64,000 bases of DNA, from the NCBI RefSeq assembly GCF_021354595.1, contig NZ_JADWYJ010000001.1:1651446-1715445 (forward strand), read 5' to 3'. Under the pieces are notes generated by a model, which was not told the origin of the DNA, searched no databases, and worked only from the letters and a program-made list of their open reading frames with translations. The stretch is from Maribellus sp. CM-23 (GTDB lineage: Bacteria > Bacteroidota > Bacteroidia > Bacteroidales > Prolixibacteraceae). Each line of letters begins with the position of its first letter. Positions within the stretch are counted from its first letter, which is position 1. Shown in pieces: positions 19,996 through 30,576 of this stretch. The position numbers and the translations under genes were made by a program.

Positions 19996-21672
19996 TTACC
20001 AATTTTTACCTGGTTTCAAATTTGGATTAATATTCAGCTCACTTTGATTGATCGGATAGAAGTAGTATTTATCCTCCCAAAGACGAGTGCTATTATCTAC
20101 CTCTTTTGTGTAGATAAATGAACCATCAGCCGCTTTCTCAATCTTCATTGTTTTTATCGCAACGGTAGCATCTCCAATCATCCAGCGTCGAACATCCCAG
20201 AAACGGTGATCTTCAAAAGCCAGCTCTACCATGCGCTCTTTACGATACTGAGTGGTAAAATCTTCCAGTGATAAAGCATCTGAAATAGCATCGATGGTTA
20301 AGCCTTTGCGTGTGCGCACCTTATTGATCGCATCAACAGCTGAAAGCGGCAAGTCAGCATCAGTACCTGACACACCATTGATTTGGCTGGCAGCTTCTGC
20401 ATAATTCAAATACACTTCCCCTAGACGAAACAGGATCCAAACCATTTTATGCTGCGTGGTACCAACCGGATTAAGGTTGGTGTTTTTCATCGCATATTTT
20501 TTCAGGTAATAGCCGGTTGGAGTAGCACCTTTGTTTGGCAAGCCATCTTTTCCGCCAAAGAAAATATCCATGGTTTCGTTATAGGCCCATTCCGACTGAT
20601 TGACCACCACGGTTTGTTGCAGACGCTGATCGCGATTTGCATATGGATTGGCCGGATCGTAAGTAAAGCCAGATTGCATGTCGTAGGCATCAACCAGGTT
20701 CTGAGTCGGACAGTTACCCGTTTTTCCTCCCTCTACTGAAATTGGAAAGTTTTCTTTTTCAAACGAGTTGGTTGCACCTTTCATGATATTCGCTATAACT
20801 TCCGGGCATTTTGCATGTTTATCGCCTTCTGAGTTCCACAAATCGGAGTACTCGATAGAAGACAAGCTAACACCGTTGGCTTCCATTGCATTAATAATGG
20901 ATAGCGAAGCCAGACCAGACGAGCGTAGCAAATTCAGGTCGTAAGTGCCATTGTTGTGTAAGGGGCTGGCAGCATATAACAGTACCCGTGCTTCCAGAGC
21001 CTTTGCAAACAACTTTGTAACACGACCGGTTTGTTTGCTATATTCATTAACGTCATAGGTATCGGGCAGATAATCAGAACAAGTATGACTCTCGCTGGCA
21101 ATCCATTCCAGCACTTTTTTGGCATCAGTTTGCGATACACGATTAACTTCCTCCTTGTTAAGCACATCAGTAACCAAAGGCACATTGCCATAGCGTTTAA
21201 CCAATTCGAAGTAAAAATAAGCACGCAGGGCTCTTACTTCCCATTTCAGATTTTTAAAGTTGGTGTACAATCTTTCATAATCCTCGTTGTACAGATACTC
21301 TTCAAACTCTTTATCTGCCGCTTTTTCAAGAAAGTTGTTACACACAAAGATGCCCTGGTAAAAATGTCCCCATTGATCATCTACCGTATTAAAGGACGAC
21401 CAGCTGCCATTATAGTATTTATGAATATAACTTGCAGGCCAGGCATACTGCGATTCGTCGCAACCAGAGGAACGCATAGCCGATCCAAAATTATCCTGTA
21501 AATAAGTATAACAGTTTAAACCCGCGGAGGTGGCTCGCTGCAGATTACTAAATGCCAACTCTTCATTGAGAGTATCTGTTTCGCTATACTCCAGGAAGTC
21601 GTTGCAGGCAGTAAACGTCAACATCACTGCACTAAGCAGTAATACTATTTTGTGTTTATATTTATTTTTCAT
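19996..21672 (-). CDS. SusD/RagB-family glycan-binding lipoprotein (second pair)
   Basis: The 558-residue product has a lipoprotein signal (TFTAC, C23), a helical SusD-like N-terminal domain with TPR-like repeats (for example ALRAYFYFELVKRYGNVPLV), and the C-terminal RagB/SusD region with KERMVELAFEDHRFWDVRRW and a terminal INPNLKPGKNW. SusD proteins sit as lids on SusC barrels and capture oligosaccharides at the cell surface. The gene follows its SusC partner (21684-24659) by 11 bp, so they form one pair. Sequence and length differ clearly from the other SusD of this operon, suggesting a different ligand. Aromatic-rich surface loops such as YIHKYYNGSWSSF could contribute to sugar binding. 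Confidence 0.94.
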   Translation of the reverse strand: MKNKYKHKIVLLLSAVMLTFTACNDFLEYSETDTLNEELAFSNLQRATSAGLNCYTYLQDNFGSAMRSSGCDESQYAWPASYIHKYYNGSWSSFNTVDDQWGHFYQGIFVCNNFLEKAADKEFEEYLYNEDYERLYTNFKNLKWEVRALRAYFYFELVKRYGNVPLVTDVLNKEEVNRVSQTDAKKVLEWIASESHTCSDYLPDTYDVNEYSKQTGRVTKLFAKALEARVLLYAASPLHNNGTYDLNLLRSSGLASLSIINAMEANGVSLSSIEYSDLWNSEGDKHAKCPEVIANIMKGATNSFEKENFPISVEGGKTGNCPTQNLVDAYDMQSGFTYDPANPYANRDQRLQQTVVVNQSEWAYNETMDIFFGGKDGLPNKGATPTGYYLKKYAMKNTNLNPVGTTQHKMVWILFRLGEVYLNYAEAASQINGVSGTDADLPLSAVDAINKVRTRKGLTIDAISDALSLEDFTTQYRKERMVELAFEDHRFWDVRRWMIGDATVAIKTMKIEKAADGSFIYTKEVDNSTRLWEDKYYFYPINQSELNINPNLKPGKNW

Positions 21673-21683
21673 ACTTCAGTCTA

Positions 21684-24659
21684 TTAGAAATTGATCTTCA
21701 CTCCAAGATTAACAGAACTATACATTGGGAAATTGAGACCAAAGGCCTCAGCATCGCCAACTCTCATTTTATCGATCGAAAACAGGTTATAGCCCCTGGC
21801 AAAGATTGTGGCATTGCCCAGCTTTACACGTTCAACCCATTGTTTTGGCAGGGTATAGTAAATTTCAGCTGTTCTAAGTTTCAGATAGGATAAATCTTGC
21901 AACCAAATAGTTGAGGCCACATTATTGTTTTCATTTAGCGCGTTTGTTAAACGTGGGTACAATGCATCCTGATTTGTCTCAGTCCAGCGATTATCGTAAT
22001 AATGTTGTGATATATTATTATTATCGACTAATGGACGGTAAATACCATCTGCCTTCATGATGGCACTGTGGTTAGCAGTTCCCTGGAACAGAAGATTGAT
22101 ACCTAGCTTACGATACTCAACATTCAAATCCAATGAAAAATACATTTCGGGTACAATTGAATTATTGCCAATAGCAATTCTATCGTATTGGTCGATAATG
22201 CCATTATCATCCTGATCCTTGTATTTGATATCTCCGGGCTGCACTTCTGAGAAAGTTTGAACAGGACTATTATCAATATCAGCCTGATCTTTGAAGAAAC
22301 CTATCGATTCGTAACCAAAGATTTGACCAACCGGATGTCCGGTAGCCCTGTTAAAGTCATTCTTCCATACTTGCTCGTTGTTATTAATTATTTCACTTCT
22401 TGTAAAAGTGAAATGTCCCATCGCCGAATACTTAAGGTCACCTTTTGCGCCTGTATATCCTAATCCTAACTCAACGCCTTTGTAAGCATATTCTGCACTG
22501 TTGGTCATGCCCGGGTCAATACCAATGACTGATGAAACAATATTTTTGCTTTCAATCAATTGGTCGTACTCTTTAATATCAAACACATCAACACTCACAT
22601 TCATACCACCGAAGAATGTACCTTCAGCACCAACATTCACACTTCGGGTTTTAGGATAAGTAAGATTAACCACTGGTAAGCTACCGGGCTCAATAGTACC
22701 CACTCCCTGGAAGTTCCCGAATAAATAGCTTTTACCTGTTTGATAGTACACTTTGTACAGGTCAAAATCCATATTATCACTTCCGGTAATACCCCATGAT
22801 GCATTCACTTTCAGGTAATCAATGGCCTCGCTGTTTTTAGCAAAGTCTTCTTGCGAAACAACCCATCCGGCCGAAATGGCAGGAAAATAACCCCACTTTC
22901 TACGGGGGTTCAACACGTTAGAAGAACCAACTGAAAATGTAGCATCCAGCAAATATTTATGATCATAGCCATACGAAGCATACATGACATTATTTACGCG
23001 GTTAAACATTTTGTGCTGCCCGTAACCGGAATAGCTAGATATCTCAAATATATATCCACCACCTACGGTTGACTTGTTAAAAGTGCGTTTGTAATCGAGT
23101 TGTCCCTGTCCGGTAAGTTTTCTCCACTGATCGATGGTGCCTGCATTCCACTCCTGAAAGTTGGTCATGCGTTCTCCAATCAGGTTATATTCAAGATCAG
23201 TTGGGTTACCATCATTATCAAATACAGGTGTAATGGTCTCTGTTTGGTAAGTTCTGTACTTTTTCTCTCTAATTACCGAATAAGAGTCCATACCAAACCT
23301 GGCACTTGCATTCAGACCTTTGGTAATCGCATCAAGGTTTTGCTTAATGTTTATATTGGCGTAAAGGGTACGCGTATGAAACCTTGTAAAACCAGCTGTT
23401 GACAATTCAGCTACCGGATTGGTTTTCCACGTTGTGCTGGCTCCCCAGTTACCATTTTCGGTTTTTATTGGAAATGCTCCGGCAGATGTATTATAAATAC
23501 TTTTCATCAGGTCCGATTCACTTAGCATTCCCCGGCTGTTCTCCTGTAGTTTCCCCAGCATATTAATTGTCAGCAGTGTATTTTTTGATATGTTGACATC
23601 TACATTGGTACGCACATTCAGGTTTGAATATTTGAACTGGTTCGGGATTGAAGGATCGGGCGCGTTGAGCTTAATAAAACTTTCATCAGTATCATAGGCC
23701 ACCGCCCCATAAAAACGAGTAATGCCATTACCGCCTCTAACTTGTACATTGTAGGAGTTAGAGTGAGCTACATCCTTAAATATCTCATTGGCCCAGTTTA
23801 CATTGCTATAAATTCCGGGCTGACCTCCGTCTCGGTAGGCATTAAGCTGATACTGGTTGAACTCAGGAGCTAACCCATCATTGGCTAATGCTTCGTTCAT
23901 CGCACTCGCATAGGTGAAAGCATCAACCATTGGAATAGTTGATTTGGCAAACTTAACCCCATGGTCGTATTTAAGATCAATCTCCATGGTATTGTATTTA
24001 CCTTTTTTGGTATTTACCAACAAAACACCATTTGCTCCACGCATGCCATAAATAGCCTGCGATGCTGCATCTTTTAACAAGGTCACTGACTCAATTTCCT
24101 CCACAGTCAGTCCATCAAGATCACGTTCGAAACCATCCACTAAGACCAACGGACGTCCTAAGCCACGATAATTCAACCTAGCCTGGTTTTCGGCAACTGT
24201 TCCACTTTCCTGTAACACACTAAGCCCCAACAACTCGCCAAACAATGCATTGGAAGCGTTCACTTTTGAGTCGTTTTTCTCCAGGTCTTCTGCAAACACA
24301 GTACGAGCAGATGCTGCCGTGTTTTTTGTTGCGTTAATTAAATCATAACCACGGTTCACCGGGCTCGTTTCCAGGCCCATAACAACCACAAGGCTATCCG
24401 ATAATATTACTGACTTGGAAAAAATATCAGCTGAATTAATAACTGCTTCAGAATTTTCTGTGGCAGTAATAGTATACTCGCCATTCCTGTCAGTAGTCGC
24501 TTTAACATCAGGATACTGCACCAAATAAATCAATGCTCCTGAAACTGGTTTTCCTTTTGCATCCAACACACGGCCGGTCAGTTCGTCTGCATTGGCATAC
24601 TTTTGAACTGCAAATACAAGGAAAAGCCCAATAATAAATTTTAAATATCTTGTCTTCAT
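21684..24659 (-). CDS. SusC-family TonB-dependent transporter (second pair)
   Basis: The 991-residue protein has a signal peptide (about 1-24), a carboxypeptidase-regulatory-like domain (about 26-96), a plug domain (about 115-220, including LVLVDGFERDLDGL and TLLKDAASQAIYGMRGANG) and a 22-strand-type barrel ending in VNLGVKINF with a C-terminal aromatic residue. It imports oligosaccharides across the outer membrane with energy from TonB/ExbBD. A canonical DEVVVIGYG TonB box is not visible before the plug, unlike the other SusCs here. It follows a different SusD gene by 19 bp and precedes its own SusD by 11 bp, making a tandem second pair in one transcription unit. Length is typical of the family. 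Confidence 0.93.
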   Translation of the reverse strand: MKTRYLKFIIGLFLVFAVQKYANADELTGRVLDAKGKPVSGALIYLVQYPDVKATTDRNGEYTITATENSEAVINSADIFSKSVILSDSLVVVMGLETSPVNRGYDLINATKNTAASARTVFAEDLEKNDSKVNASNALFGELLGLSVLQESGTVAENQARLNYRGLGRPLVLVDGFERDLDGLTVEEIESVTLLKDAASQAIYGMRGANGVLLVNTKKGKYNTMEIDLKYDHGVKFAKSTIPMVDAFTYASAMNEALANDGLAPEFNQYQLNAYRDGGQPGIYSNVNWANEIFKDVAHSNSYNVQVRGGNGITRFYGAVAYDTDESFIKLNAPDPSIPNQFKYSNLNVRTNVDVNISKNTLLTINMLGKLQENSRGMLSESDLMKSIYNTSAGAFPIKTENGNWGASTTWKTNPVAELSTAGFTRFHTRTLYANINIKQNLDAITKGLNASARFGMDSYSVIREKKYRTYQTETITPVFDNDGNPTDLEYNLIGERMTNFQEWNAGTIDQWRKLTGQGQLDYKRTFNKSTVGGGYIFEISSYSGYGQHKMFNRVNNVMYASYGYDHKYLLDATFSVGSSNVLNPRRKWGYFPAISAGWVVSQEDFAKNSEAIDYLKVNASWGITGSDNMDFDLYKVYYQTGKSYLFGNFQGVGTIEPGSLPVVNLTYPKTRSVNVGAEGTFFGGMNVSVDVFDIKEYDQLIESKNIVSSVIGIDPGMTNSAEYAYKGVELGLGYTGAKGDLKYSAMGHFTFTRSEIINNNEQVWKNDFNRATGHPVGQIFGYESIGFFKDQADIDNSPVQTFSEVQPGDIKYKDQDDNGIIDQYDRIAIGNNSIVPEMYFSLDLNVEYRKLGINLLFQGTANHSAIMKADGIYRPLVDNNNISQHYYDNRWTETNQDALYPRLTNALNENNNVASTIWLQDLSYLKLRTAEIYYTLPKQWVERVKLGNATIFARGYNLFSIDKMRVGDAEAFGLNFPMYSSVNLGVKINF

Positions 24660-24678
24660 AAATTCAACTTTTTACTGC

Positions 24679-26700
24679 TTACCAGCCTGGGTTTTGTGTT
24701 AAACCATAGCTCTTATTTAATTCAGTTGTTGGGAAAGCTGACAAATACCATTTAGGCTCCCACATTGATCCGTGCGCATCTTTATTGATCGCAGTTTCTT
24801 TATCGCCAGGGTAAATCCGAATAATTTGTTCTTTACCCGACTCGCCATCCTGAATAAAGCGCTTTCTTATCTGGAATTCATTAAATACAAATGAGGCATC
24901 ATCATCCACGATTGTACCATCATCTTTTTTGTATCTCCATATTAATAAGCCGGACAAACGCTTTTTGAAATCCTCTGCACAACGCCAGCGGATGAGGTCG
25001 TAGAAACGTACATCTTCAAGCGCCAATTCGCATTTTCTTTCTCTCAGGATTTCTTTTAATAAAAACTCATCAGCTGGTGCCGCCTCACTGAAATCGGGAT
25101 GTGTTACATCAATAGCACTGCGGGTTGGATTGGCTTCTAACAAACCTTTAAGTCCGACACGTTCACGTACCGCGTCCACCCACTTATAGGCGTCGCTTGA
25201 ACGGCCAACCATTGTCAGTGCCTCAGCATAACTCAGGTAAATCTCTGCTATACGTAATTCAGGCCAATGGATTGTGCGACCGTCGTATTCTCCCGCAAAA
25301 TCAAGCGTGAACTTATAATTTGTAAAGCCTGACGCAGCCAGCCCTTTGTCGGTCTTAACCTGCGATCCATCTTCTTTATCGCCACGGTGAGAGCCGCCCA
25401 TATACCCTTCAAACAATCTTCCGTTATGGTAGGTCTTACCGGTTATGTTACTTACTTCATAGAGGCGAGGGTCGCGATCAGCGAAAGGATCAACATATGT
25501 TCCATTATTCAGAGCCGTTTGCTGTTCCGCGTTGCTCTTTTTCCATGGCATGTCTGCTTCCAGGAAAGGTGTTCCATCTGCTTTTGGATAGGCATTCAAA
25601 CCGGTTAATGTCGGTAACATACCATTCCAACGTACCCATATGGTTGGGAAATAATAATAATCCCATTTAGAAGGTGATTTATCAGCTCTTCGCACTGATA
25701 TAAGCATTCCGGGGTTACTTCTGTTGTAATAGCCTTCGCGGTAGCCTTCACGATATGATTGCAGATCAGTACCTGTAGGCTGATTCAGGTAGTATGTTCC
25801 TGTATTGGGCGCAATACCTCCATTAAGTGTAAAGAAATCTTCGCAAGCCTTCACCACATCTTGCCAGCGGCTGGCATCGTAACTACCATAGGTTGTTTGC
25901 AAATTGCTAACCGACTCGTTTCCGGATCCACTCCAGGTATTTGAAGAATTAAACAACGGACTCGCAGCAAACAGCAACACTCTGACTTTTAATCCTTTTG
26001 CGCCGGCAGCCGAAAATCTGCCCGCCCATGCACCAATCTCATCATTACTCAACTGCCAGGGAAGAGCACTTGCTGCTTCATCACACAAATTGGTGATAAA
26101 CTTTACCGTTTCTTCTACAGTAGCACGCTCAACATTCGTATCATCAGCAGGCTGATATGCCTTTTTTAACAATGGTAATCCACCAAAATGGCGAAACATG
26201 TTCGCATAATGGCTTGCGATGATCATCTTGGCCTCTCCAACTAACCGTTCTTTTTCTCCTTGCTCGAAATTTGGTACTTTATCTACGTTTTCAATAAAAG
26301 TATAAGCGTAACGTATTCCTTTCCATCTCTCGGGTTTTGTATAATATCCTTTTGAATCATTGTATTCCTTTGACGGATTCATCTGGCCGGAATAATAAAC
26401 CGATGTTCCACGCGCCTGATTCAAAAAACTCTCGTAATCATCTCCTAAAGAGTTTAATCCTTCGAGGTTATGAAAATAGGTAGTCCTATCGGTTAAGCCA
26501 TAATACAGTGTAGCATATGCATTCCATAGCACACCTTTAGCGCTCACCGCATCATTAAATACGGTATCAATCGAAATATCTCCGCTGGGCTTTTTAACCA
26601 GAAAGTCATCTCCCACTTCAAATTCATCAACGCACGATGTTGCAAACAAACCGGCAACAATGGCACCAACAAACAGTAATTTATATATTATCGTTCTCAT
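24679..26700 (-). CDS. SusD/RagB-family glycan-binding lipoprotein (first pair)
   Basis: The 673-residue product has a lipoprotein signal (LFATSC, C23) and the SusD fold: N-terminal helices with EGLNSLGDDYESFLNQARG, a central region with FRHFGGLPLLKKAY, and the C-terminal RagB domain with ILRERKCELALEDVRFYDLIRW. It is longer than most SusD proteins (usually 500-600 residues), mainly through inserted loops at about 230-420 rich in Trp and Tyr, which may enlarge the binding site. It lies 32 bp after its SusC partner (26733-29930). Together they should bind and import the larger fragments of the locus 1 glycan at the cell surface. Confidence 0.93.
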   Translation of the reverse strand: MRTIIYKLLFVGAIVAGLFATSCVDEFEVGDDFLVKKPSGDISIDTVFNDAVSAKGVLWNAYATLYYGLTDRTTYFHNLEGLNSLGDDYESFLNQARGTSVYYSGQMNPSKEYNDSKGYYTKPERWKGIRYAYTFIENVDKVPNFEQGEKERLVGEAKMIIASHYANMFRHFGGLPLLKKAYQPADDTNVERATVEETVKFITNLCDEAASALPWQLSNDEIGAWAGRFSAAGAKGLKVRVLLFAASPLFNSSNTWSGSGNESVSNLQTTYGSYDASRWQDVVKACEDFFTLNGGIAPNTGTYYLNQPTGTDLQSYREGYREGYYNRSNPGMLISVRRADKSPSKWDYYYFPTIWVRWNGMLPTLTGLNAYPKADGTPFLEADMPWKKSNAEQQTALNNGTYVDPFADRDPRLYEVSNITGKTYHNGRLFEGYMGGSHRGDKEDGSQVKTDKGLAASGFTNYKFTLDFAGEYDGRTIHWPELRIAEIYLSYAEALTMVGRSSDAYKWVDAVRERVGLKGLLEANPTRSAIDVTHPDFSEAAPADEFLLKEILRERKCELALEDVRFYDLIRWRCAEDFKKRLSGLLIWRYKKDDGTIVDDDASFVFNEFQIRKRFIQDGESGKEQIIRIYPGDKETAINKDAHGSMWEPKWYLSAFPTTELNKSYGLTQNPGW

Positions 26701-26732
26701 TGTACAAACTTTTTTTATTGATTAAGTTCTGC

Positions 26733-29700
26733 TTAGAAACTAAGGTTAACCCCAAGGTTGTATACAGCCATTACCGGATAAGCAGGATTGAGTGCTGTTG
26801 TGCGAGATTCCGGATCCAGTACTTTCAGCTTATCAAATGTCAACACATTTTGTCCGGCAACGAAAACGTTAAACTTACTAATCCCCAGACCCTTTATAAA
26901 CTGAGACTGAATATCATAACCGATACGGAAGTTCTTCAATCGGATATAGCTGGCATCTCTAATCCAAAGATCAGAGACCATGCTATTATTTGGCAGTGAA
27001 CTCATTGAAGCACGTGGCAACGTAGCTGTCTCTGCTGTTTCCGGTGTCCATCGGTTATCAAACTGCTCTTGCATTAATGAGCGGTTACCTGTTGGTCCTA
27101 ACGGCTCGCGGTAGGCACCTGCCAACACACGTGAAACTCCGGTAGCACCATTCCATTGCATGGAAAAGGATAAGTTCTTCCACTCAAAGCCCATATTTAA
27201 ACCTGCTGTAAAGCGTGGGTTGTTTGTGTTACCAATGGCAACCATATCATTGCTATCGATAGCTCCATCGCCGTTAACATCAGCATACACGCAGTCTCCT
27301 TCTGCTATAGAGGGCTGCACCTCTTTCGCGTCCACACCGTTGTTATTAAGCATTCCATCCTGGTAGAATCCAATAAATTTATACCCGAATGGTTGACCTT
27401 CCTCATATCCTGTGCGCAAGGTCCAGGGGTTTTCCGGGTTGGGTACTTCGTCCATAAAGGTAACAATGCGTTTAGCATACGAACCATTAAAAGACACATT
27501 GTAAGAAACCTCATTCACACGCGATTTCCAACCGATATTAAATTCCCATCCGGTGATCTCCCGTGACCCCATGTTGACCTCAGGTGGAGTAAAGGCAACA
27601 AAAGTTGGGTAAGTCTGACGGGCAATTAAGATATCATCGCGTTTTTCATTAAAGTAATCTAAGTAAATAGATAATTTACTGTCTAAGAATCGCATATCCA
27701 CACCGTAGTTCTGCTTGTGAGCCGTTTCCCAGGTAGTAAACTCGTCATGAATTTTACCTTCGTTGTAACCGCCATACCACGTTCCCCCTGATACATCGCC
27801 AAATCGATAGCCACCTGATGAAGTCCATGAATTGGGAACGTATCCAAACCGATACCTGTAATCATTGTAGCGTCGGTCTTTACCAACAATACCATATGAA
27901 GCACGCAACTTCAGATAATCGATGATATTATTATCCTTCAGAAAGTCTTCTTCGGTTGCAATCCAACCAACAGAAACAGATGGGAACGTTCCATAACGGC
28001 GATCGCGGTGAAAGTTCTCCGAACCGTTATACCCCACACTTAAATCGACCAGGTAACGGGTGTCATAGTCATAGGTAATACGTCCAACCAACCCCACATA
28101 ACCAGCCGGCAAATCCTGATTAACAGCATTTGCAGGATAATAAATGCGCCTGGCATTATACATAGCTAAGGCCGATACATTGTGCCCGCCAAAGCTTCGC
28201 TTAAAGTTTAAAGCTGCTTCGGTATAAAAATCACGACCTTTTCCAACACCTGTGTCGAACTCTGTTTGGCCATCATCGCCGTCTTTGATCAGAATAACTT
28301 GTTCGCCTTCCTCTTCCGTATAGGGTACATCCTGCAGCCATGGAATATCTTTTCGCAACCAAGGTGTGTACCTGGGGCGTTGCGTCTTAAAGGTCTTCCA
28401 TTGCTCATACTCACTATTGTAAGAACCTTTCACACTCAACTCCAAACCCTTAGTAATGAAGTCAAGCTTCTGCTTCAGATTAAAGTCCAGGTTTAAGGCA
28501 TTTTTAGATTTGGACGTGGTTCCCCGCCCCGTAAAATCCATGGCGCTGCTGGCAAGTGGGACATACACTTCTGTGTTCCCCAAAATAACTTTACCATCCA
28601 CGATTCCGGCACCACCAAGTGGATTCGCTTCTTTAAACGAGCGGAAAAACTCACCATCTTTATAGGCATTGGGTTCGTTGCGATTTTCAAGACGAGCACC
28701 AATATTTACCGACATGGTCGTACTCGATGTAATCTCAAAATCAAGGTTGCTTCTCAAATTGTAACGTCGGTAGGTAAAGTTCCCGTTAGATTCAAGCTCA
28801 TCATTCCCGTTAAAAATACCGTTCTGACTAAGCATTCCCATAGAGGTAAAGTATTTAACTCTTTTTGAACCTCCGCTTACATTCATATTGTGCTGATGCT
28901 GAATTGCATAATCATCAAAAAACATCTCCTGCCAATCGGTATCGGGATACAACAATGTATTTCTGTTAGGATCATCATATTGAGCCAATGTTTCCTCAGA
29001 ATAGGTAGGTGACTGACCATCATTTGAGTTGGCTTCATTCACATAAGTCATAAAGTCTTTGGCATTCACATATTTACCTAAGCTCGTTGGTACCTGTGCC
29101 CCAATTGACGAGTTTACATGAATTTGAGCAGATCCTTCCTGTCCTCGGCGGGTGGTTATTAAAATCACCCCGTTGGCTCCCCGCACTCCAAACACAGCTG
29201 TTGAAGAGGCATCTTTCAATACAGTTACATTGGCAATTTCGTTCGGATCAATTTGAGAGAATGCTCTCTCAACCCCATCCACTAATACTAAGGGGTTTGC
29301 TTCTCCACGAATGTAAATTTGTGCATCATCAGAACCTGGCTGGCCCGAATACTGAACTGCTGACACACCCGTCATGTTACCGGCCAGCATATTGCTAACC
29401 GAAGCAACAGGCATTCTTCCCAGCTCTTCAGTATCCATGGATGAGATAGCTCCCGTGATAGTCACTTTCTTTTGAGTGCCATACGCGATAACAGCTACTT
29501 CCTCAAGCGCTGTTACTGAACTAACCAGGACACAATTGACAACCGTTTGATTACCAATTACAACCTCCTTCGTTTCCATTCCGATAAATGAGAATACTAA
29601 AACACCGCCGTTCTCCGGAACTTTAAGCTGATAGCTACCGTCTGGTTGAGTTACCGTACCGGTAGTTGTGCCCTTTAAAAACACAGTTACACCTGGCAGT

Positions 29701-29930
29701 GTTAGCCCTTGCCCATCTTTAACTACACCTGTCATTACCCGGCTAGGCTCTTGAAAAACTGTTCTATCAGTCTGACTTCCTGACTCCCTGAAACCATCAC
29801 CGCTAGAATAATTAGCTATTGCTGATGTATGGAACAAACTCCATCCCAGAAACAGTAAGCTAAACTTCAATTTACTGGAAACAAACTTTTTTAGCTGAGT
29901 CCAATAAACAACTTTGTTTTTTTTCTTCAT
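26733..29930 (-). CDS. SusC-family TonB-dependent transporter (first pair)
   Basis: The 1065-residue protein has a long N-terminal leader with a hydrophobic core at about 22-40. A carboxypeptidase-D regulatory-like domain follows (about 64-140, VMTGVVKDGQGLTLPGV). Then come a TonB-box-like segment EEVAVIAYGTQKK near 143-155, a plug (about 157-263, LVLVDGVERAFSQI and TVLKDASSTAVFGVRGANG) and the outer-membrane barrel ending MAVYNLGVNLSF. It is the first gene of the main locus 1 transcript, with a TATGTTTG -7 candidate about 80 bp upstream. It transports oligosaccharides into the periplasm with its SusD partner. Compared with the second SusC it has a longer leader and a recognisable TonB box, so the two are not recent duplicates. 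Confidence 0.94.
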   Translation of the reverse strand: MKKKNKVVYWTQLKKFVSSKLKFSLLFLGWSLFHTSAIANYSSGDGFRESGSQTDRTVFQEPSRVMTGVVKDGQGLTLPGVTVFLKGTTTGTVTQPDGSYQLKVPENGGVLVFSFIGMETKEVVIGNQTVVNCVLVSSVTALEEVAVIAYGTQKKVTITGAISSMDTEELGRMPVASVSNMLAGNMTGVSAVQYSGQPGSDDAQIYIRGEANPLVLVDGVERAFSQIDPNEIANVTVLKDASSTAVFGVRGANGVILITTRRGQEGSAQIHVNSSIGAQVPTSLGKYVNAKDFMTYVNEANSNDGQSPTYSEETLAQYDDPNRNTLLYPDTDWQEMFFDDYAIQHQHNMNVSGGSKRVKYFTSMGMLSQNGIFNGNDELESNGNFTYRRYNLRSNLDFEITSSTTMSVNIGARLENRNEPNAYKDGEFFRSFKEANPLGGAGIVDGKVILGNTEVYVPLASSAMDFTGRGTTSKSKNALNLDFNLKQKLDFITKGLELSVKGSYNSEYEQWKTFKTQRPRYTPWLRKDIPWLQDVPYTEEEGEQVILIKDGDDGQTEFDTGVGKGRDFYTEAALNFKRSFGGHNVSALAMYNARRIYYPANAVNQDLPAGYVGLVGRITYDYDTRYLVDLSVGYNGSENFHRDRRYGTFPSVSVGWIATEEDFLKDNNIIDYLKLRASYGIVGKDRRYNDYRYRFGYVPNSWTSSGGYRFGDVSGGTWYGGYNEGKIHDEFTTWETAHKQNYGVDMRFLDSKLSIYLDYFNEKRDDILIARQTYPTFVAFTPPEVNMGSREITGWEFNIGWKSRVNEVSYNVSFNGSYAKRIVTFMDEVPNPENPWTLRTGYEEGQPFGYKFIGFYQDGMLNNNGVDAKEVQPSIAEGDCVYADVNGDGAIDSNDMVAIGNTNNPRFTAGLNMGFEWKNLSFSMQWNGATGVSRVLAGAYREPLGPTGNRSLMQEQFDNRWTPETAETATLPRASMSSLPNNSMVSDLWIRDASYIRLKNFRIGYDIQSQFIKGLGISKFNVFVAGQNVLTFDKLKVLDPESRTTALNPAYPVMAVYNLGVNLSF

Positions 29931-30012
29931 AAATGGTTGATTAGAATTACACTTTTATAAAAAAGGAAACCAAGCACCACTGTGCCTTCCTATGTTTCCA
30001 TTCTTATAAATC

Positions 30013-30020
30013 CAAACATA
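30013..30020 (-). promoter_or_regulatory. Candidate -7 element before the tandem SusC/D operon
   Basis: Read on the minus strand, 30020-30013 is TATGTTTG, matching TAnnTTTG. It lies about 80 bp upstream of the SusC start at 29930. No TTTG was found at the -33 spacing, as would be expected of an activator-dependent promoter, so this remains a candidate. Confidence 0.45.
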
Positions 30021-30484
30021 CATGAAGCACTTCCAAGATTTTTGCACTTTTGTGTTTAGTTCTGAGACACATGCTGCATGTTTTCACTATTGTTTCGCAA
30101 CTGCAACATCCTCGACAGCAGCATTTAACTTTTTTTAGAATTTCTAAGTTTTAAAAAGATTCTTCTTATGGCTGTTCAGCGCTTTCGGTGCTCACCGAAA
30201 AAACGGAGCCTATTACCAACTTTGGAAACGCCCCTGGAGAACACATTGGCACAGGCATAAATAATGAAAGAACAGCGGGCTGTTTTGGGTTATTAAATCG
30301 GTGAGACTGACGGATCAGGGTCTCATGGGTTACATGCCCCTTACCTTGGTGCGAATAAAACAATGATTATCCAATGGGATACCTTGCCAGCTTGCTGCAA
30401 GCAGTCTCACTAGGTACCTCGTGTCAGAAAGCCAAAAGACCAGACAATATACCTACAAGAAAAACACTGGTAATGAAAATGAAA
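30021..30484. other. Non-coding spacer between GH95 terminator and SusC promoter
   Basis: About 460 bp without a credible gene. The only notable structure is a small inverted repeat, TTTCGGTG/CACCGAAA, near 30178-30195. The 65-codon minus frame at 30166-30363 has no family features. A small RNA cannot be excluded but nothing specific supports one. Confidence 0.4.
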
Positions 30485-30513
30485 AATCCCCACGATCAAT
30501 GATCGTGAGGATT
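30485..30513 (-). terminator. Terminator after the GH2-GH95 unit
   Basis: AATCC-C-CACGATC, a 3-base loop and GATCGTG-A-GGATT form a 12-bp stem with one mismatch. On the minus strand it is followed by TTTTTCATTTTC. It lies 63 bp after the GH95 stop codon, so the GH2-GH95 transcript probably ends here, separating it from the SusC/D operon. Confidence 0.75.
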
Positions 30514-30576
30514 GGAAGTAATTCCATGTTTTTTGTCGTTATCTTCTTAAAAGCAAGCGCTTATTCAATGCTTCAA

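Noticed and set aside
30166..30363. 65-codon minus frame in the gap before SusC
   Set aside because: No homology-type features, no ribosome-binding context, and composition like the surrounding spacer.
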